Shown: positions 16,970 to 25,127, numbered from the stretch's first letter. The stretch: 64,000 nt of DNA from Leucobacter sp. OH1287 (GCF_003859945.1 NZ_RQYM01000011.1:1-64000), one strand, 5' to 3'. Program-made: numbers and translations. Notes: generated from the letters alone by a model not told the origin.

Positions 16970-17893
16970 TTACTGCAGAGCTAGGAAAACCTTCCCACCG
17001 GTGTTATCCGGTGAAACCGCGAGAACACCATCGGTGAGCCCCTCTTTCGGGAGTGTCAGCAGGATGTTGCCGGTACTGCTGGCTCCCTCGTAGAGGCTCT
17101 GCCCAGCAGGAAAACGATCTGGGTAGAGAGCGTAGGTGTTGCCACTGAACTCGTCAAAGCTGTTGCCTGCCTTGTTAACATACTCAACCCTGAAGGTTGG
17201 TGGTTCACCCTGCGTATTTTTACCGGTGTATTTTGCGGTGACGTTAATCAGTACGAAAACGCTGCCCTCAGGCGCGATATCGTTATACTCGTTTTCTTCC
17301 GCTACTTCCGTGGTTGCGTCGAGGTCAACACTGTTAACGACAATGGTCCAGTTGTCTGTCTCGATCGGGGTGTTTAGTGGAAGCGGTTTTTCCCTGGAAG
17401 ACTTCGGGAGGTCAGCTGAGCCAGATCCGGTGTAGCTGTCTGAGCCTGTGCCGGAGTCGGTTTGTGTTTCGGTGCTGGTGGAGCTGCCGCTGCCGTAGTT
17501 GGTGGTAGATCCGCCGCTCGTGTTCAAGGTAATCACGAAAAGAATAATCATACCTATGATGTAGAGAACCGCTAGACCGGTGAACACAGAGCCGGCGATC
17601 GCGCCCGCCAGGGCAAGGCCACGGCCCTCCTCGCCGGTCTTTTTAATCTGCTTCAGCGCGATGAAGCTTAAGACCGCACCAACCGGAGCCAAAACAAAGG
17701 CGGCAATCAGGCCAACAACCGCGAGCGTGTTGGTCTTCTGGAAGGGTGCCGGCTGCTGCGGAGCTGTTTGCTGAGGGGCAGCATACTGAGGGGCAGCGAA
17801 CTGCGGCTGCTGGGGTTGCTGGGGCTGCTGCGGCTGCTGGGGCTGCTGGGGCTGCTGTCCAGCTGAGCCGTCAGGGACCTGGGGTGAAGTCAT
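16970..17893 (-). CDS. DUF4190 membrane protein, paralog 4, with DUF4352-like exported domain
   Basis: A 307-residue protein: a Gln/Pro repeat tail (QQP repeats, about residues 12-45), DUF4190 two-helix unit (KQIKKTGEEGRGLALAGAI), a Ser/Thr/Gly-rich linker, then about 140 residues of beta-rich domain resembling DUF4352 (NWTIVVNSVDLDATTEV, YVNKAGNSF, LYEGASSTGNILL). The domain is probably extracytoplasmic. I chose ATG 17893 (MTSPQV) because AAGGAAC lies eight bases upstream; a longer in-frame start at 17983 lacks support. It is about half identical to paralog 5-prime neighbour at 18065 over the C-terminal domain. Confidence 0.85.
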   Translation of the reverse strand: MTSPQVPDGSAGQQPQQPQQPQQPQQPQQPQFAAPQYAAPQQTAPQQPAPFQKTNTLAVVGLIAAFVLAPVGAVLSFIALKQIKKTGEEGRGLALAGAIAGSVFTGLAVLYIIGMIILFVITLNTSGGSTTNYGSGSSTSTETQTDSGTGSDSYTGSGSADLPKSSREKPLPLNTPIETDNWTIVVNSVDLDATTEVAEENEYNDIAPEGSVFVLINVTAKYTGKNTQGEPPTFRVEYVNKAGNSFDEFSGNTYALYPDRFPAGQSLYEGASSTGNILLTLPKEGLTDGVLAVSPDNTGGKVFLALQ

Positions 17894-17969
17894 AGAGATG
17901 TTCCTTAACTTAAGTGGGATCAGACGGTGAAATGTTGTGTGGCTGTGCCAAACACCTTCTCTTACACCT

Positions 17970-18001
17970 TTAAGTATAACCATTCAGTTAGATATTCTCC
18001 A
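17970..18001 (-). promoter_or_regulatory. Duplicated upstream element, copy 2 (before DUF4190 paralog 4)
   Basis: Second copy of the AT-rich 32-bp block found at 16815-16846, 77 bp before the ATG at 17893. The shared core on the minus strand is TGAATGGTTATRCTTAA. Confidence 0.45.
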
Positions 18002-18004
18002 CTT

Positions 18005-18042
18005 AAAAAAGGGCGCCCACCGGTATAAACCAATGGGCACCC
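18005..18042 (-). terminator. Terminator after the DUF4190 gene at 18065
   Basis: A 9-bp GC-rich stem (GGGCGCCCA with TGGGCACCC, one mismatch) followed on the minus strand by six T residues. It lies 22 bp after the stop codon. Confidence 0.8.
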
Positions 18043-18064
18043 AGGTGTGGTGTGTTGGAGTGGG

Positions 18065-18901
18065 TTATTGCAGGGCGACGAATACCTTGTCTGCAAAGAA
18101 CTCCGGGGTTACGCCGAGAACACCGTCTGCAACACCGTCCTTTGGAACGGTCAGCAGGATGTTACCGGTGAGGCTAGCGCCCTCGTAGAGGGTTTCAAAG
18201 GTGTCAAGCTTCTCAGGTGGAACAGCGAAGCTGCCGCCGTCGTACTGGCCGAAGGTGTTGCCCTGTTTGTTGATGTACTCAACAGAGAGGCTAGGTGTCT
18301 GGCCTGCCGAATCCTTGCCGGTGTAGGTTACGGTCATGTTTACCAGAATATAGACCTGGCCGTCAGGAGCAGGGTCGTTGTATTCTTCTGCCGCCGCTAC
18401 CGCTTCGGTGGCGTCGAGGTTAACGCTGTTAACCACAACAGTCCAGTCCTCGGTCTTTAGCGGAGTGCCGATTTCTACAGGGTTGTCGCGAGAGGTGCCA
18501 ACACCGCCGCTAGAGGAGCCACCCTCGTCGGACTCTTTCTCCATCGACGTGCTTGTGTCACCCATTTTTGTCTCAAGATCGGAGTTGATAGCGGCTTGGA
18601 TCAAAGTCATCGCCACAATTATGTAGATGATTCCGAACACGGTGAAAATCGAGCCGAGGATCGCACCGGTGAGCGCGAGACCGCGTCCACCCTCACCAGT
18701 CTTTTTAATTTGGCTGAGCGCTACGAAACTAAGAATCGCACCAACCGGCGCAAAAACAAAGGCTGCGATCAAGCCAACGATGGCCATTGTGTTGGTCTTC
18801 TGCGGCGCAGCAGGCTGCTGAGGATGCTGCGGCATCACAGGGGGTTGGTATGCAGGCACGCCATCTGCCTGATTATTAAATCCGTCTTGTTGCTGAGTCA
18901 T
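18065..18901 (-). CDS. DUF4190 membrane protein with DUF4352-like exported domain (second copy)
   Basis: A 278-residue protein with the same architecture as the gene at 16970: Gln/Pro-rich N-terminus, DUF4190 two-helix unit (SQIKKTGEGGRGLALTGAI), acidic Ser/Gly linker, then the DUF4352-like domain (DWTVVVNSVNLDATEAV, EYINKQGNTFGQY, LYEGASLTGNILLT). The two C-terminal domains keep matching residues throughout and both end KVF(L/V)ALQ, showing a recent tandem duplication. ATG 18901 has TGAGGACATT upstream. It has its own terminator, so the paralogs are probably not one simple operon. Function unknown. Confidence 0.85.
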   Translation of the reverse strand: MTQQQDGFNNQADGVPAYQPPVMPQHPQQPAAPQKTNTMAIVGLIAAFVFAPVGAILSFVALSQIKKTGEGGRGLALTGAILGSIFTVFGIIYIIVAMTLIQAAINSDLETKMGDTSTSMEKESDEGGSSSGGVGTSRDNPVEIGTPLKTEDWTVVVNSVNLDATEAVAAAEEYNDPAPDGQVYILVNMTVTYTGKDSAGQTPSLSVEYINKQGNTFGQYDGGSFAVPPEKLDTFETLYEGASLTGNILLTVPKDGVADGVLGVTPEFFADKVFVALQ

Positions 18902-19245
18902 AATGTCCTCAAATCTACTAATTTATCCGACAATACTAATTTTACTGCCGAGAAAACCCTTATTCAAACGGATTTGTCGCCTTAGACGTTTTGATAGCAA
19001 AGGCAAGTAGCCGCTGTAGACCCACCGTGTAACTGTTTTTACTTCTCTGACCGGTGAAAAATATTTTTGGTTGTGCTTGTGCCTGGCGCGCAGAGAATTT
19101 TGAAAAAATAAAACGACGCGCACAGGGGACTAAACTCTGTGCGCGTCGTCTTTGTGGAGGTGGCTAGCTAGTTTGGGTGTTGGGTACTAGCTAGTTTGTG
19201 GATGGCTGCGGTTAAACAGCCAACTCTGTTGACCCCGGTTACCGC
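18902..19245. other. Gene-free interval between two DUF4190 genes
   Basis: These 344 bases hold the AT-rich promoter region of the gene starting at 18901 and, at 19113-19149, the terminator of the gene ending at 19246. No credible coding frame or RNA gene was seen in the remaining sequence. Confidence 0.6.
19113..19149 (-). terminator. Terminator after DUF4190 paralog 5
   Basis: A perfect 13-bp stem (ACGACGCGCACAG with CTGTGCGCGTCGT) with an 11-nt loop. On the minus strand it is followed by TTTTATTTTTT. It lies about 100 bp after the stop codon. Confidence 0.88.
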
Positions 19246-19929
19246 CTAGCGGGAGAGGCAAGCGAACTGGTCGTCACGCAGTACGGTGTCAAACTCGGTA
19301 GCGGTTGTGGTGATTGTGGATGTGTCGAGTGAATCAACAGCTGCCTTGAAGTCGTTAACGACCTTCAGCTTTGCTGGATCGTCATCGTCGTCACCGTCGC
19401 TGTACAGCACTGCGAGCTCCGCAAGAGCGGTGCTGAGCTCTGCAGGATCCTGAGAGCCAGCGATCTTGGTGAATGAGTCGCAGATCGCCTGATCTACATC
19501 ATCGTCGCTCGGGGTGCTGCTGCCTGAAGAGCTGCTGCCTGAAGAGCTGCTGCCTGAAGAGCTGCCGCTTGATGAGCTTGATGAGCTGTTGCTGTAGGTT
19601 TTGTTTGCTTCCTCGGCAGCCTTGCTTGCAACTACAATGCTGAAGATGATGACGAGGATGAAGAACACGGTGAAGAGAGTACCGAGGATTGCACCCGCGA
19701 GCGCGAGACCGCGTCCACCCTCACCGGTTTTCTTGATCTGGCCGAGAGCCACGAAGCTGATAATCGCGCCGATCGGTGCCGCGATGAACGCAAGCACGAG
19801 GCCAACGATCGCCATTGTGTTGGTTTTCTGCGGGCCAGCAGGGTGCTGATTGTGTGCAGATGCCGCAGCTGGCTGCTGTGGCTGTTCGCCGTGAGCCTGG
19901 TTGTTGAATCCATTGTGCTGGTCAGTCAT
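19246..19929 (-). CDS. DUF4190 membrane protein, paralog 5, with Ser-rich linker and Cys-pair domain
   Basis: A 227-residue protein: Gln/His/Ala-rich N-terminus, DUF4190 two-helix unit (GQIKKTGEGGRGLALAGAI), a Ser/Gly linker of about 35 residues encoded by 15-bp tandem repeats (19516-19575), then a C-terminal domain of about 80 residues with Cys in ICDSF and FACLSR. The domain resembles that of paralog 3 and carries an acidic DGDDDDD run. ATG 19929 has TAGAGGTTAAT upstream; a longer in-frame start at 20040 is not favoured. It is the first gene of the DUF4190 array in transcription order. Confidence 0.85.
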   Translation of the reverse strand: MTDQHNGFNNQAHGEQPQQPAAASAHNQHPAGPQKTNTMAIVGLVLAFIAAPIGAIISFVALGQIKKTGEGGRGLALAGAILGTLFTVFFILVIIFSIVVASKAAEEANKTYSNSSSSSSSGSSSGSSSSGSSSSGSSTPSDDDVDQAICDSFTKIAGSQDPAELSTALAELAVLYSDGDDDDDPAKLKVVNDFKAAVDSLDTSTITTTATEFDTVLRDDQFACLSR

Positions 19930-20076
19930 ATTAACCTCTAATCTGTAAATTATACCGGTAGACCCCATAATAGCGGCTGCAAATAATACATTCAACTGTA
20001 TTAGGGGATTTTTTGTGAGCGCGACCGAGATTGCGCACATAACAACCTCAAAAAACCGCGGAATTACAGGGTTGTT

Positions 20077-21099
20077 TCATCCTGCTCGGGTTTCTAACAG
20101 TTTGTAACACTCTGTAACGCGGCGGAGCCATTTTTCCCGCTCTTGCCCGGTTAGCGCGGCGGCGGAAAGCGGCTCGGTGTCACAAACCGGGGCGGTCACC
20201 GGTATGGATCCACCCACGGGGGTGAGCGGGGAAGAAACAACGTCGGCAGCCAAGAACTGGGCGGTTGCCAGACCGCAGGCGCCGTAGAACAGGCGGTCAG
20301 GAATCACCGCGGCGAGCCGCAAACCCATGCCGATGCCGACGCTTGTGTCGAGGGCGCTGGAGACAACAACCGGCAGCCCGGCCTCCGAAACAATCGCGAG
20401 GGCGCGGGAGATACCGCCTAAGGGGGCAGCCTTCACAACCAGCAGGTCTGCCGCGCCAAGTCTGGCGACCCGCAGCGGATCCGCTGCCTTGCGCACACTC
20501 TCATCGGCGGCGATCTTCACCGGGCAGCCCGCCTGATCAAGCCGCTCCCGCAGCTCGGCGAGCTCGGCGACACTCGCGCAGGGCTGCTCAACATAGTCGA
20601 GGCCGAACCGGGCGAGCTCCTGGATGCTTCGCAGCGCGGTGGCTACGTCCCAGGCGCCGTTGGCATCAAGCCTGAGCTGTATGCCCTCGCCAACCTCTCG
20701 GCGGACGGCATCAACCCGCGCAACATCACAGGTTAAATCCTGGCCGGGCTCAGCAACCTTAATCTTGAACACCTCACAGCCTGTAAACCGGGCAACGGTC
20801 TTAGGCACCAGCTCCGGGGTGACGGCGGGAATTGTGCCGTTGACGGGGATATTTTTGCGCAGCGGAGCCGGCAGCTGAGACCACCCGTACTCGATTGCAG
20901 CGGCGAGCCAGTGAGCGGCCTCTGGGGGAGGATACTCCAGGAACGGGGCAAACTCGCTCCAGCGTTTAACGCCCCGGAACAGCGCCGCCTGACGGGACAC
21001 AACACCCCGGAACCTGGTGTGCAGCGGCAGCTCGACAGGAACGCAGCTGTCGATAAGATCCGCCAGCGGGGGTAAAACTGTGGGGTGAGACAGGGACAT
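20077..21099 (-). CDS. menC: o-Succinylbenzoate synthase MenC
   Basis: Dehydrates SHCHC to o-succinylbenzoate in menaquinone synthesis (enolase superfamily). The 340-residue product shows the catalytic Lys in FKIKV (near 112), metal ligands in RLDANGAWD (near 143), VEQP (near 170) and AADES (near 197), and the second Lys in LLVVKAAPLGG (near 221). It runs divergently from menB with a 19-bp gap between start codons, so the two promoters must overlap. No ribosome site precedes the ATG. Spacing and motifs agree with actinobacterial MenC. Confidence 0.93.
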   Translation of the reverse strand: MSLSHPTVLPPLADLIDSCVPVELPLHTRFRGVVSRQAALFRGVKRWSEFAPFLEYPPPEAAHWLAAAIEYGWSQLPAPLRKNIPVNGTIPAVTPELVPKTVARFTGCEVFKIKVAEPGQDLTCDVARVDAVRREVGEGIQLRLDANGAWDVATALRSIQELARFGLDYVEQPCASVAELAELRERLDQAGCPVKIAADESVRKAADPLRVARLGAADLLVVKAAPLGGISRALAIVSEAGLPVVVSSALDTSVGIGMGLRLAAVIPDRLFYGACGLATAQFLAADVVSSPLTPVGGSIPVTAPVCDTEPLSAAALTGQEREKWLRRVTECYKLLETRAG

Positions 21100-21106
21100 A
21101 CTTAGG

Positions 21107-21112
21107 TAGAGT
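21107..21112 (+). promoter_or_regulatory. Leaderless -10 box for menB
   Basis: TAGAGT ends exactly six bases before the menB ATG at 21119. The whole menC-menB start-to-start gap is only 19 bp, leaving no room for a leader. Confidence 0.55.
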
Positions 21113-21118
21113 AGCTGT

Positions 21119-22030
21119 ATGACCGTAAAAGTTTCTGAAACATTCGATCCGACACTGTGGGAGGACGCGCCCGGCAGCGAAAACTACACCGACATAACCG
21201 CGCACCTGAGCACCGACGGGCGCATCGCCCGCATTGCTTTTAACCGGCCAGAGGTGCGAAACGCGTTCCGGCCACAAACCGTTGATGAGCTGAATGACGC
21301 GCTAGAGCGGGTGCGGGTTAACCCGCGGGTCGGGGTTGTGCTGCTAACCGGCAACGGCCCGAGCGAGAAAGACGGCGGTTGGGCTTTCTGCTCCGGCGGT
21401 GACCAGCGGATCCGCGGCCGTGACGGCTATAAATACTCCGACACCCCGGATGCCAGCGGTGTTGACAGTGCGCGCGCTGGCAGGCTGCACATTCTCGAAG
21501 TGCAGCGGCTGATCAGGTTTATGCCGAAGGTTGTGATCGCACTTGTCGGTGGGTGGGCTGCCGGCGGTGGACACTCGCTGAACGTGGTTTGTGACCTGTC
21601 GATTGCGTCGCGCGAACACGGCAAGTTTAAGCAGACCGATGCGGATGTTGGATCCTTCGACGCGGGCTACGGCTCAGCCTATTTTGCCCGTCAGATCGGG
21701 CAAAAGCGTGCCCGCGAAATCTTCTTCCTCGCTGATGAATACTCCGCAGAGCGCGCCTACGAGATGGGTGTTGTGAACGCGGTTGTGCCGCACAGTGAGC
21801 TGGAAACAACCGGCATTGCCTGGGCGCGGAAGATCCTCGGCAAGTCGCCGACCGCGATCCGGATGCTGAAGTACGCGTTCAACGCGGTTGACGACGGAAT
21901 CGTCGGTCAGCAGCTGTTTGCGGGGGAGGCGACCCGGCTCGCCTACGGCACCGATGAGGCGGTTGAGGGGCGAGACAGTTTCCTGCAAAAGCGCGACCCT
22001 GACTGGACCGGATTCCCATACCAATTCTAG
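21119..22030 (+). CDS. menB: 1,4-Dihydroxy-2-naphthoyl-CoA synthase MenB
   Basis: Crotonase-fold enzyme that closes the second ring of menaquinone from o-succinylbenzoyl-CoA. The 303-residue product has the family features in order: RPEVRNAFRP, the oxyanion-hole loop CSGGDQR, GGWAAGGGHSL, and SFDAGYGSAYFARQIGQKRAREI with the conserved Asp/Tyr of MenB. The C-terminus is DWTGFPYQF, matching the usual PDF/WxxFP ending. It is followed by menE 49 bp downstream on the same strand. Confidence 0.95.
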   Translation: MTVKVSETFDPTLWEDAPGSENYTDITAHLSTDGRIARIAFNRPEVRNAFRPQTVDELNDALERVRVNPRVGVVLLTGNGPSEKDGGWAFCSGGDQRIRGRDGYKYSDTPDASGVDSARAGRLHILEVQRLIRFMPKVVIALVGGWAAGGGHSLNVVCDLSIASREHGKFKQTDADVGSFDAGYGSAYFARQIGQKRAREIFFLADEYSAERAYEMGVVNAVVPHSELETTGIAWARKILGKSPTAIRMLKYAFNAVDDGIVGQQLFAGEATRLAYGTDEAVEGRDSFLQKRDPDWTGFPYQF

Positions 22031-22079
22031 CGGGGTGTGCGGCCGCGGTCTAAGCTGCGTGGTTTAAGCTGATAGGGAT

Positions 22080-23480
22080 ATGACGAAGCTACTGACTGTT
22101 CCCGCGAACGATGCCGCCTGGTTGCGCGCCGCGCTGGCTGACGTGCTGGGTGAGGTGGATCCGGCTGAGGCGGCGGGTGCTGAGGCTGCGGGTGCTGAGG
22201 CGCTGGCTGCTGAGGCGCTGGCTGCTGAGGCGCTGGCTGCCCGGGCTGGCGATGCGGGCGGATCCGCCGTCCTCCCGCTCCCCGCGGGCGACCACCAGCA
22301 GCTACCCCCTGCCGAGCTGGCGGCCGCGCTCGCCCCGGACACCGCGCTCGTGATCCACACCTCCGGCTCAACCGGCGTGCCAAAGTATGTTGAGCTGAGC
22401 CGTTTGGCGCTGCTCGCGAGCGCCCACGCAACCCACAGCCGCCTCGGAGGCCCCGGTCAGTGGCTGATTACGCTGCCGCTGCACCTGGTTTCGGGTGCGC
22501 AGCAGCTGGTGCGCGGGATAGTCGCGGGAACCGACCCGGTCTGTTATTTCGGTTCGCCGTTCGACCCCGCCGAGCTGCTTGACCGCGCCGAGTCGATGAC
22601 GCACGACAGACGCTATGTGTCGCTGGTTCCGAGCCAGTTTGTGCAGCTGCTTGAGCTCTGCCAAAAAGACGCTGACGCGCTGCAGCGGGCCCGCGAGTTC
22701 GCCGCGATCCTCGTCGGCGGCGGGGGATTGAGCGTTGCACAGCGTCAGCTCGCCCACGAATTGAACCTGCCGCTGGTGCGCAGCTACGGCGCGAGCGAAA
22801 CCGCTGGCGGCTGCGTCTACGACGGCGTTGAAATTGGTGACACCGGGGTGCGGATCCGCGACGGCGAGGTGCAGCTAGCCGGGAGCTGCCTGGCGACCGG
22901 GTACCCGCTCGATGCGGAGTTGACGGCGGCGCGGTTTATTACCGAGACGGGCGCTGACGGATCCACCAGGCGCTGGTATCGCACCGGTGACAGCGGTAAA
23001 CTGCTCGGTGGAATGCTGACGGTGACGGGCAGACTCGACCGGGTGCTGATCTCCGGCGGTGTGAATGTCTCGCTTGACCGGGTAGAAAAGCTTGCGGCCG
23101 GGGTTCCGGGGGTTGGGGCGGTGCTCGCCGTCGCGATCCCGAGCGAGCGCTGGGGGCAGTCGGTTGCGCTGCTCGCGGTGGCGGGGGCGGATCCGCAAAC
23201 CACCGTCGCACGGGAGGAACCCGAGGTCGAAACACAGCAGGCAGGGCAGCAGACAGACCAGCAGGCAGAGCAGCAGGCAGACCAGCAGGCAGCGCAGCAG
23301 GCAGACCAGCAGGCCACGCAGCGCGCCGAGCTTGAACAGCGGCTGATTGAGGAGCTGACCGGTGAGATTGGGAAGGCGGCGAAGCCCGCCAGGATCCGCT
23401 GGGTGACTGAGCTGCCGCAACTACCGGGCGGCAAACCTGACTATCTGACAGCGCTGAACACCCTGCAGCGGCTAAGCTAG
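22080..23480 (+). CDS. menE: o-Succinylbenzoate-CoA ligase MenE
   Basis: AMP-forming acyl-CoA synthetase that activates o-succinylbenzoate for MenB. The 466-residue product has the P-loop IHTSGSTGVPKYVELS (near 90), YGASETAGGCVYDG, the hinge region TGRLDRVLISGGVNVS and the late lysine region LPGGKPDYL. Two unusual low-complexity inserts interrupt it. Residues about 28-55 are five Ala/Glu-rich pentads encoded by a 15-bp tandem repeat. Residues about 382-415 are QQAD/QQAE tetrapeptides from a 12-bp repeat. Both repeat units keep the frame. The enzyme core looks intact. Confidence 0.92.
   Translation: MTKLLTVPANDAAWLRAALADVLGEVDPAEAAGAEAAGAEALAAEALAAEALAARAGDAGGSAVLPLPAGDHQQLPPAELAAALAPDTALVIHTSGSTGVPKYVELSRLALLASAHATHSRLGGPGQWLITLPLHLVSGAQQLVRGIVAGTDPVCYFGSPFDPAELLDRAESMTHDRRYVSLVPSQFVQLLELCQKDADALQRAREFAAILVGGGGLSVAQRQLAHELNLPLVRSYGASETAGGCVYDGVEIGDTGVRIRDGEVQLAGSCLATGYPLDAELTAARFITETGADGSTRRWYRTGDSGKLLGGMLTVTGRLDRVLISGGVNVSLDRVEKLAAGVPGVGAVLAVAIPSERWGQSVALLAVAGADPQTTVAREEPEVETQQAGQQTDQQAEQQADQQAAQQADQQATQRAELEQRLIEELTGEIGKAAKPARIRWVTELPQLPGGKPDYLTALNTLQRLS
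22164..22238 (+). repeat. 15-bp tandem repeat inside menE
   Basis: Five units of GCTGAGGCGCTGGCT type (two diverged, three identical) encode repeated A-E-A-L-A pentads near the MenE N-terminus. The unit length preserves the reading frame. Confidence 0.85.
23235..23320 (+). repeat. 12-bp tandem repeat inside menE
   Basis: About seven units of the CAGCAGGCAGAC type encode QQAD/QQAE/QQAA repeats between the adenylation core and the C-terminal domain of MenE. Confidence 0.85.
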
Positions 23481-23495
23481 GTGAGGGGGTTATGT

Positions 23496-23783
23496 ATGAC
23501 AGAGAATGAAGATTTAGCACGCCTTTTTACCTCGTCCATTCCGGTTGCGAAGGAGGTTGACGACGAGGGCACCGATGTTTTTAACCAGGTTGCGGACCAC
23601 TACCGGAAGCCGCTGAAGTCGTTTATTATCTTCAGCGCGGTGACGGTTGCGGTGATGCTGGTGAGCACGATTCTGCTGCTCGCGTCCGTCAGTCAGGCGG
23701 ATGAGCCGGAGAACAACGACGGCTCAGTGCAGAACGAAAAGGTTGTTAACACAAGCGGTTTGCCGCAGAAAGACGGTCGATGA
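23496..23783 (+). CDS. Small single-pass membrane protein of the menaquinone cluster
   Basis: A 95-residue protein with an acidic soluble N-terminus (about 45 residues), one clear transmembrane helix (about 48-70, FIIFSAVTVAVMLVSTILLL) and a short polar tail. ATG 23496 is preferred over a GTG at 23481 because GAGGGGGT lies seven bases upstream. It sits 15 bp after menE and overlaps menA by four bases (ATGA), implying translational coupling. I recognise no family. The context suggests an accessory role in the membrane steps of menaquinone synthesis, which is inference. Confidence 0.75.
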   Translation: MTENEDLARLFTSSIPVAKEVDDEGTDVFNQVADHYRKPLKSFIIFSAVTVAVMLVSTILLLASVSQADEPENNDGSVQNEKVVNTSGLPQKDGR

Positions 23784-24724
23784 CAAAACAGTCGAGCGCC
23801 AAGCAGTCGAAAGCTAAACGGCCGGCAGCCAAGCAGTACCCCGGCGCGAGCCTCGCCAGCTGGATCGGCGGCGCACGCCTGCGCACCCTCCCCCTAGCCG
23901 TCTCACCGGTGATTGTTGGTGCTGCGCTCGCCGGAATGGTCCGCTCATACTCCCCGCTTTTAACGGCGCTCGCGCTCGCGGTTAGTGTGCTGCTGCAGAT
24001 CGGTGTCAACTACTCGAACGACTACTCTGACGGTGTGCGCGGCACCGACGACTACCGGGTTGGACCCGCGCGGCTAACCGGTTCGGGGCTTGTGAACCCG
24101 AAACACGTGCTGGCGGCGGCGCTCAGCTGTTTCGGACTCGTTGCCCTCGCGGGGCTTGCCGCTGTGCTGCTCAGCCAGCAGTGGTGGTTCCTGGCGCTCG
24201 GACTGGTCGCGATTGTTGCGGCGTGGTTCTACACGGGCGGCAAACGCCCCTACGGCTATAACGCGCTCGGCGAGGTTATGGTCTTTATTTTCTTCGGACC
24301 GGTGGCAACCTGCGGCACCTACTGGCTGCAGTCGCAGATCCCGCTGCAGGAGATGTGGTGGTTTGGATCCGCGATCGGCCTGTTTGCGGTTGCGGTGCTG
24401 ATCGCCAACAATATTCGCGATATCGAGAACGACAAACTGGCGGGTAAAAAGACGCTGTCGGTTTTGATTGGCGCGCGCGCCTCGAAGGTGCTTTTCACGA
24501 TTGCAATGCTGGTGCCGTTCGCGTTCGCGGTTTTGCACCTGCCGTTCTATCTGCTGATGGTGCTGGTGCTGCTTGACCTGCTGATTGTGCTGCTGACGAT
24601 TCTGATTATTTGGACGGCAAAAACCGCCCGTGAGCTGATTCTGGTGCTGCAGCTCAGCAGCGCCGCGTCACTCGTTTACGCGATTCTGCTCGCGTTCGCG
24701 CTCGTCGGCGTGGTCTGGGCTTAG
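23780..24724 (+). CDS. menA: 1,4-Dihydroxy-2-naphthoate polyprenyltransferase MenA
   Basis: UbiA-superfamily membrane enzyme that attaches the polyprenyl chain to 1,4-dihydroxy-2-naphthoate. The 314-residue product has a Lys/Ala/Ser-rich N-terminus, the first Asp-rich motif NDYSDGVRGTD (near 78), the GKRPYGYNALGE loop and the second Asp-rich motif NNIRDIENDKLAGKKTL, with eight to nine hydrophobic helices. Its start overlaps the preceding small membrane-protein gene by four bases. The chain donor is expected to come from the polyprenyl synthase at 29644. Confidence 0.95.
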   Translation: MTKQSSAKQSKAKRPAAKQYPGASLASWIGGARLRTLPLAVSPVIVGAALAGMVRSYSPLLTALALAVSVLLQIGVNYSNDYSDGVRGTDDYRVGPARLTGSGLVNPKHVLAAALSCFGLVALAGLAAVLLSQQWWFLALGLVAIVAAWFYTGGKRPYGYNALGEVMVFIFFGPVATCGTYWLQSQIPLQEMWWFGSAIGLFAVAVLIANNIRDIENDKLAGKKTLSVLIGARASKVLFTIAMLVPFAFAVLHLPFYLLMVLVLLDLLIVLLTILIIWTAKTARELILVLQLSSAASLVYAILLAFALVGVVWA

Positions 24725-24776
24725 CGCTGTTTCGCAGGGTTGGATCCCCTTAGGCGCCGTTCTTCGCGGTTAGCGG

Positions 24777-25121
24777 CTAGCGCTGCTCAGCGTCATCGGC
24801 GGCGGTGTGTGGATCCGCTACCGCCGTTGGGGCAGCCTCTGTCTCTGCGACGTAGGCGTCCTCAACATCGCTGTCATCGGTGCCGTGGGTGCTCTTTCGC
24901 CACTGCGCCACCGCGCCCGCTGCCTGCGCGCGCAGTTTGCTCAAAAACAGGATTGAGAGGGCGAGCGAGATAAGCCCCGCACAGCCCGCTGCGAACACGA
25001 TTCCCCAGGACAGGCCGACCCGGTATTCAGGCGGCAGCAGCAGCATAATAACCGCGAAGGGCACAACAAAAAAAACGAGTCTCAGCAGGGTATAGATAAT
25101 CCAGGCGCGTTTTCCACTCAC
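24777..25121 (-). CDS. DUF4229 membrane protein
   Basis: A 114-residue protein with two hydrophobic helices (about residues 8-27 and 36-60) and an acidic, Ala/Thr-rich C-terminal tail. The pattern R-W-I-Y-T-L-L-R followed by a helix, PPEYRVGLSW and a second helix fits DUF4229, a small actinobacterial family often found beside menaquinone genes. The start is GTG with TAAAAT six bases upstream on the minus strand. It is convergent with menA and divergent from the gene at 25179. Function unknown. Confidence 0.72.
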   Translation of the reverse strand: MSGKRAWIIYTLLRLVFFVVPFAVIMLLLPPEYRVGLSWGIVFAAGCAGLISLALSILFLSKLRAQAAGAVAQWRKSTHGTDDSDVEDAYVAETEAAPTAVADPHTAADDAEQR

Positions 25122-25127
25122 ACCAAC

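Noticed and set aside
22164-23320. Tandem repeats in menE considered as a possible CRISPR or phase-variable switch
   Set aside because: Units are contiguous without spacers and are multiples of three bases, so they neither form a CRISPR array nor switch the frame.
22817-23434. Cys/Leu-rich antisense frame with repeats over menE
   Set aside because: The apparent repeat protein is only the complement of the QQAD-encoding tandem repeat.
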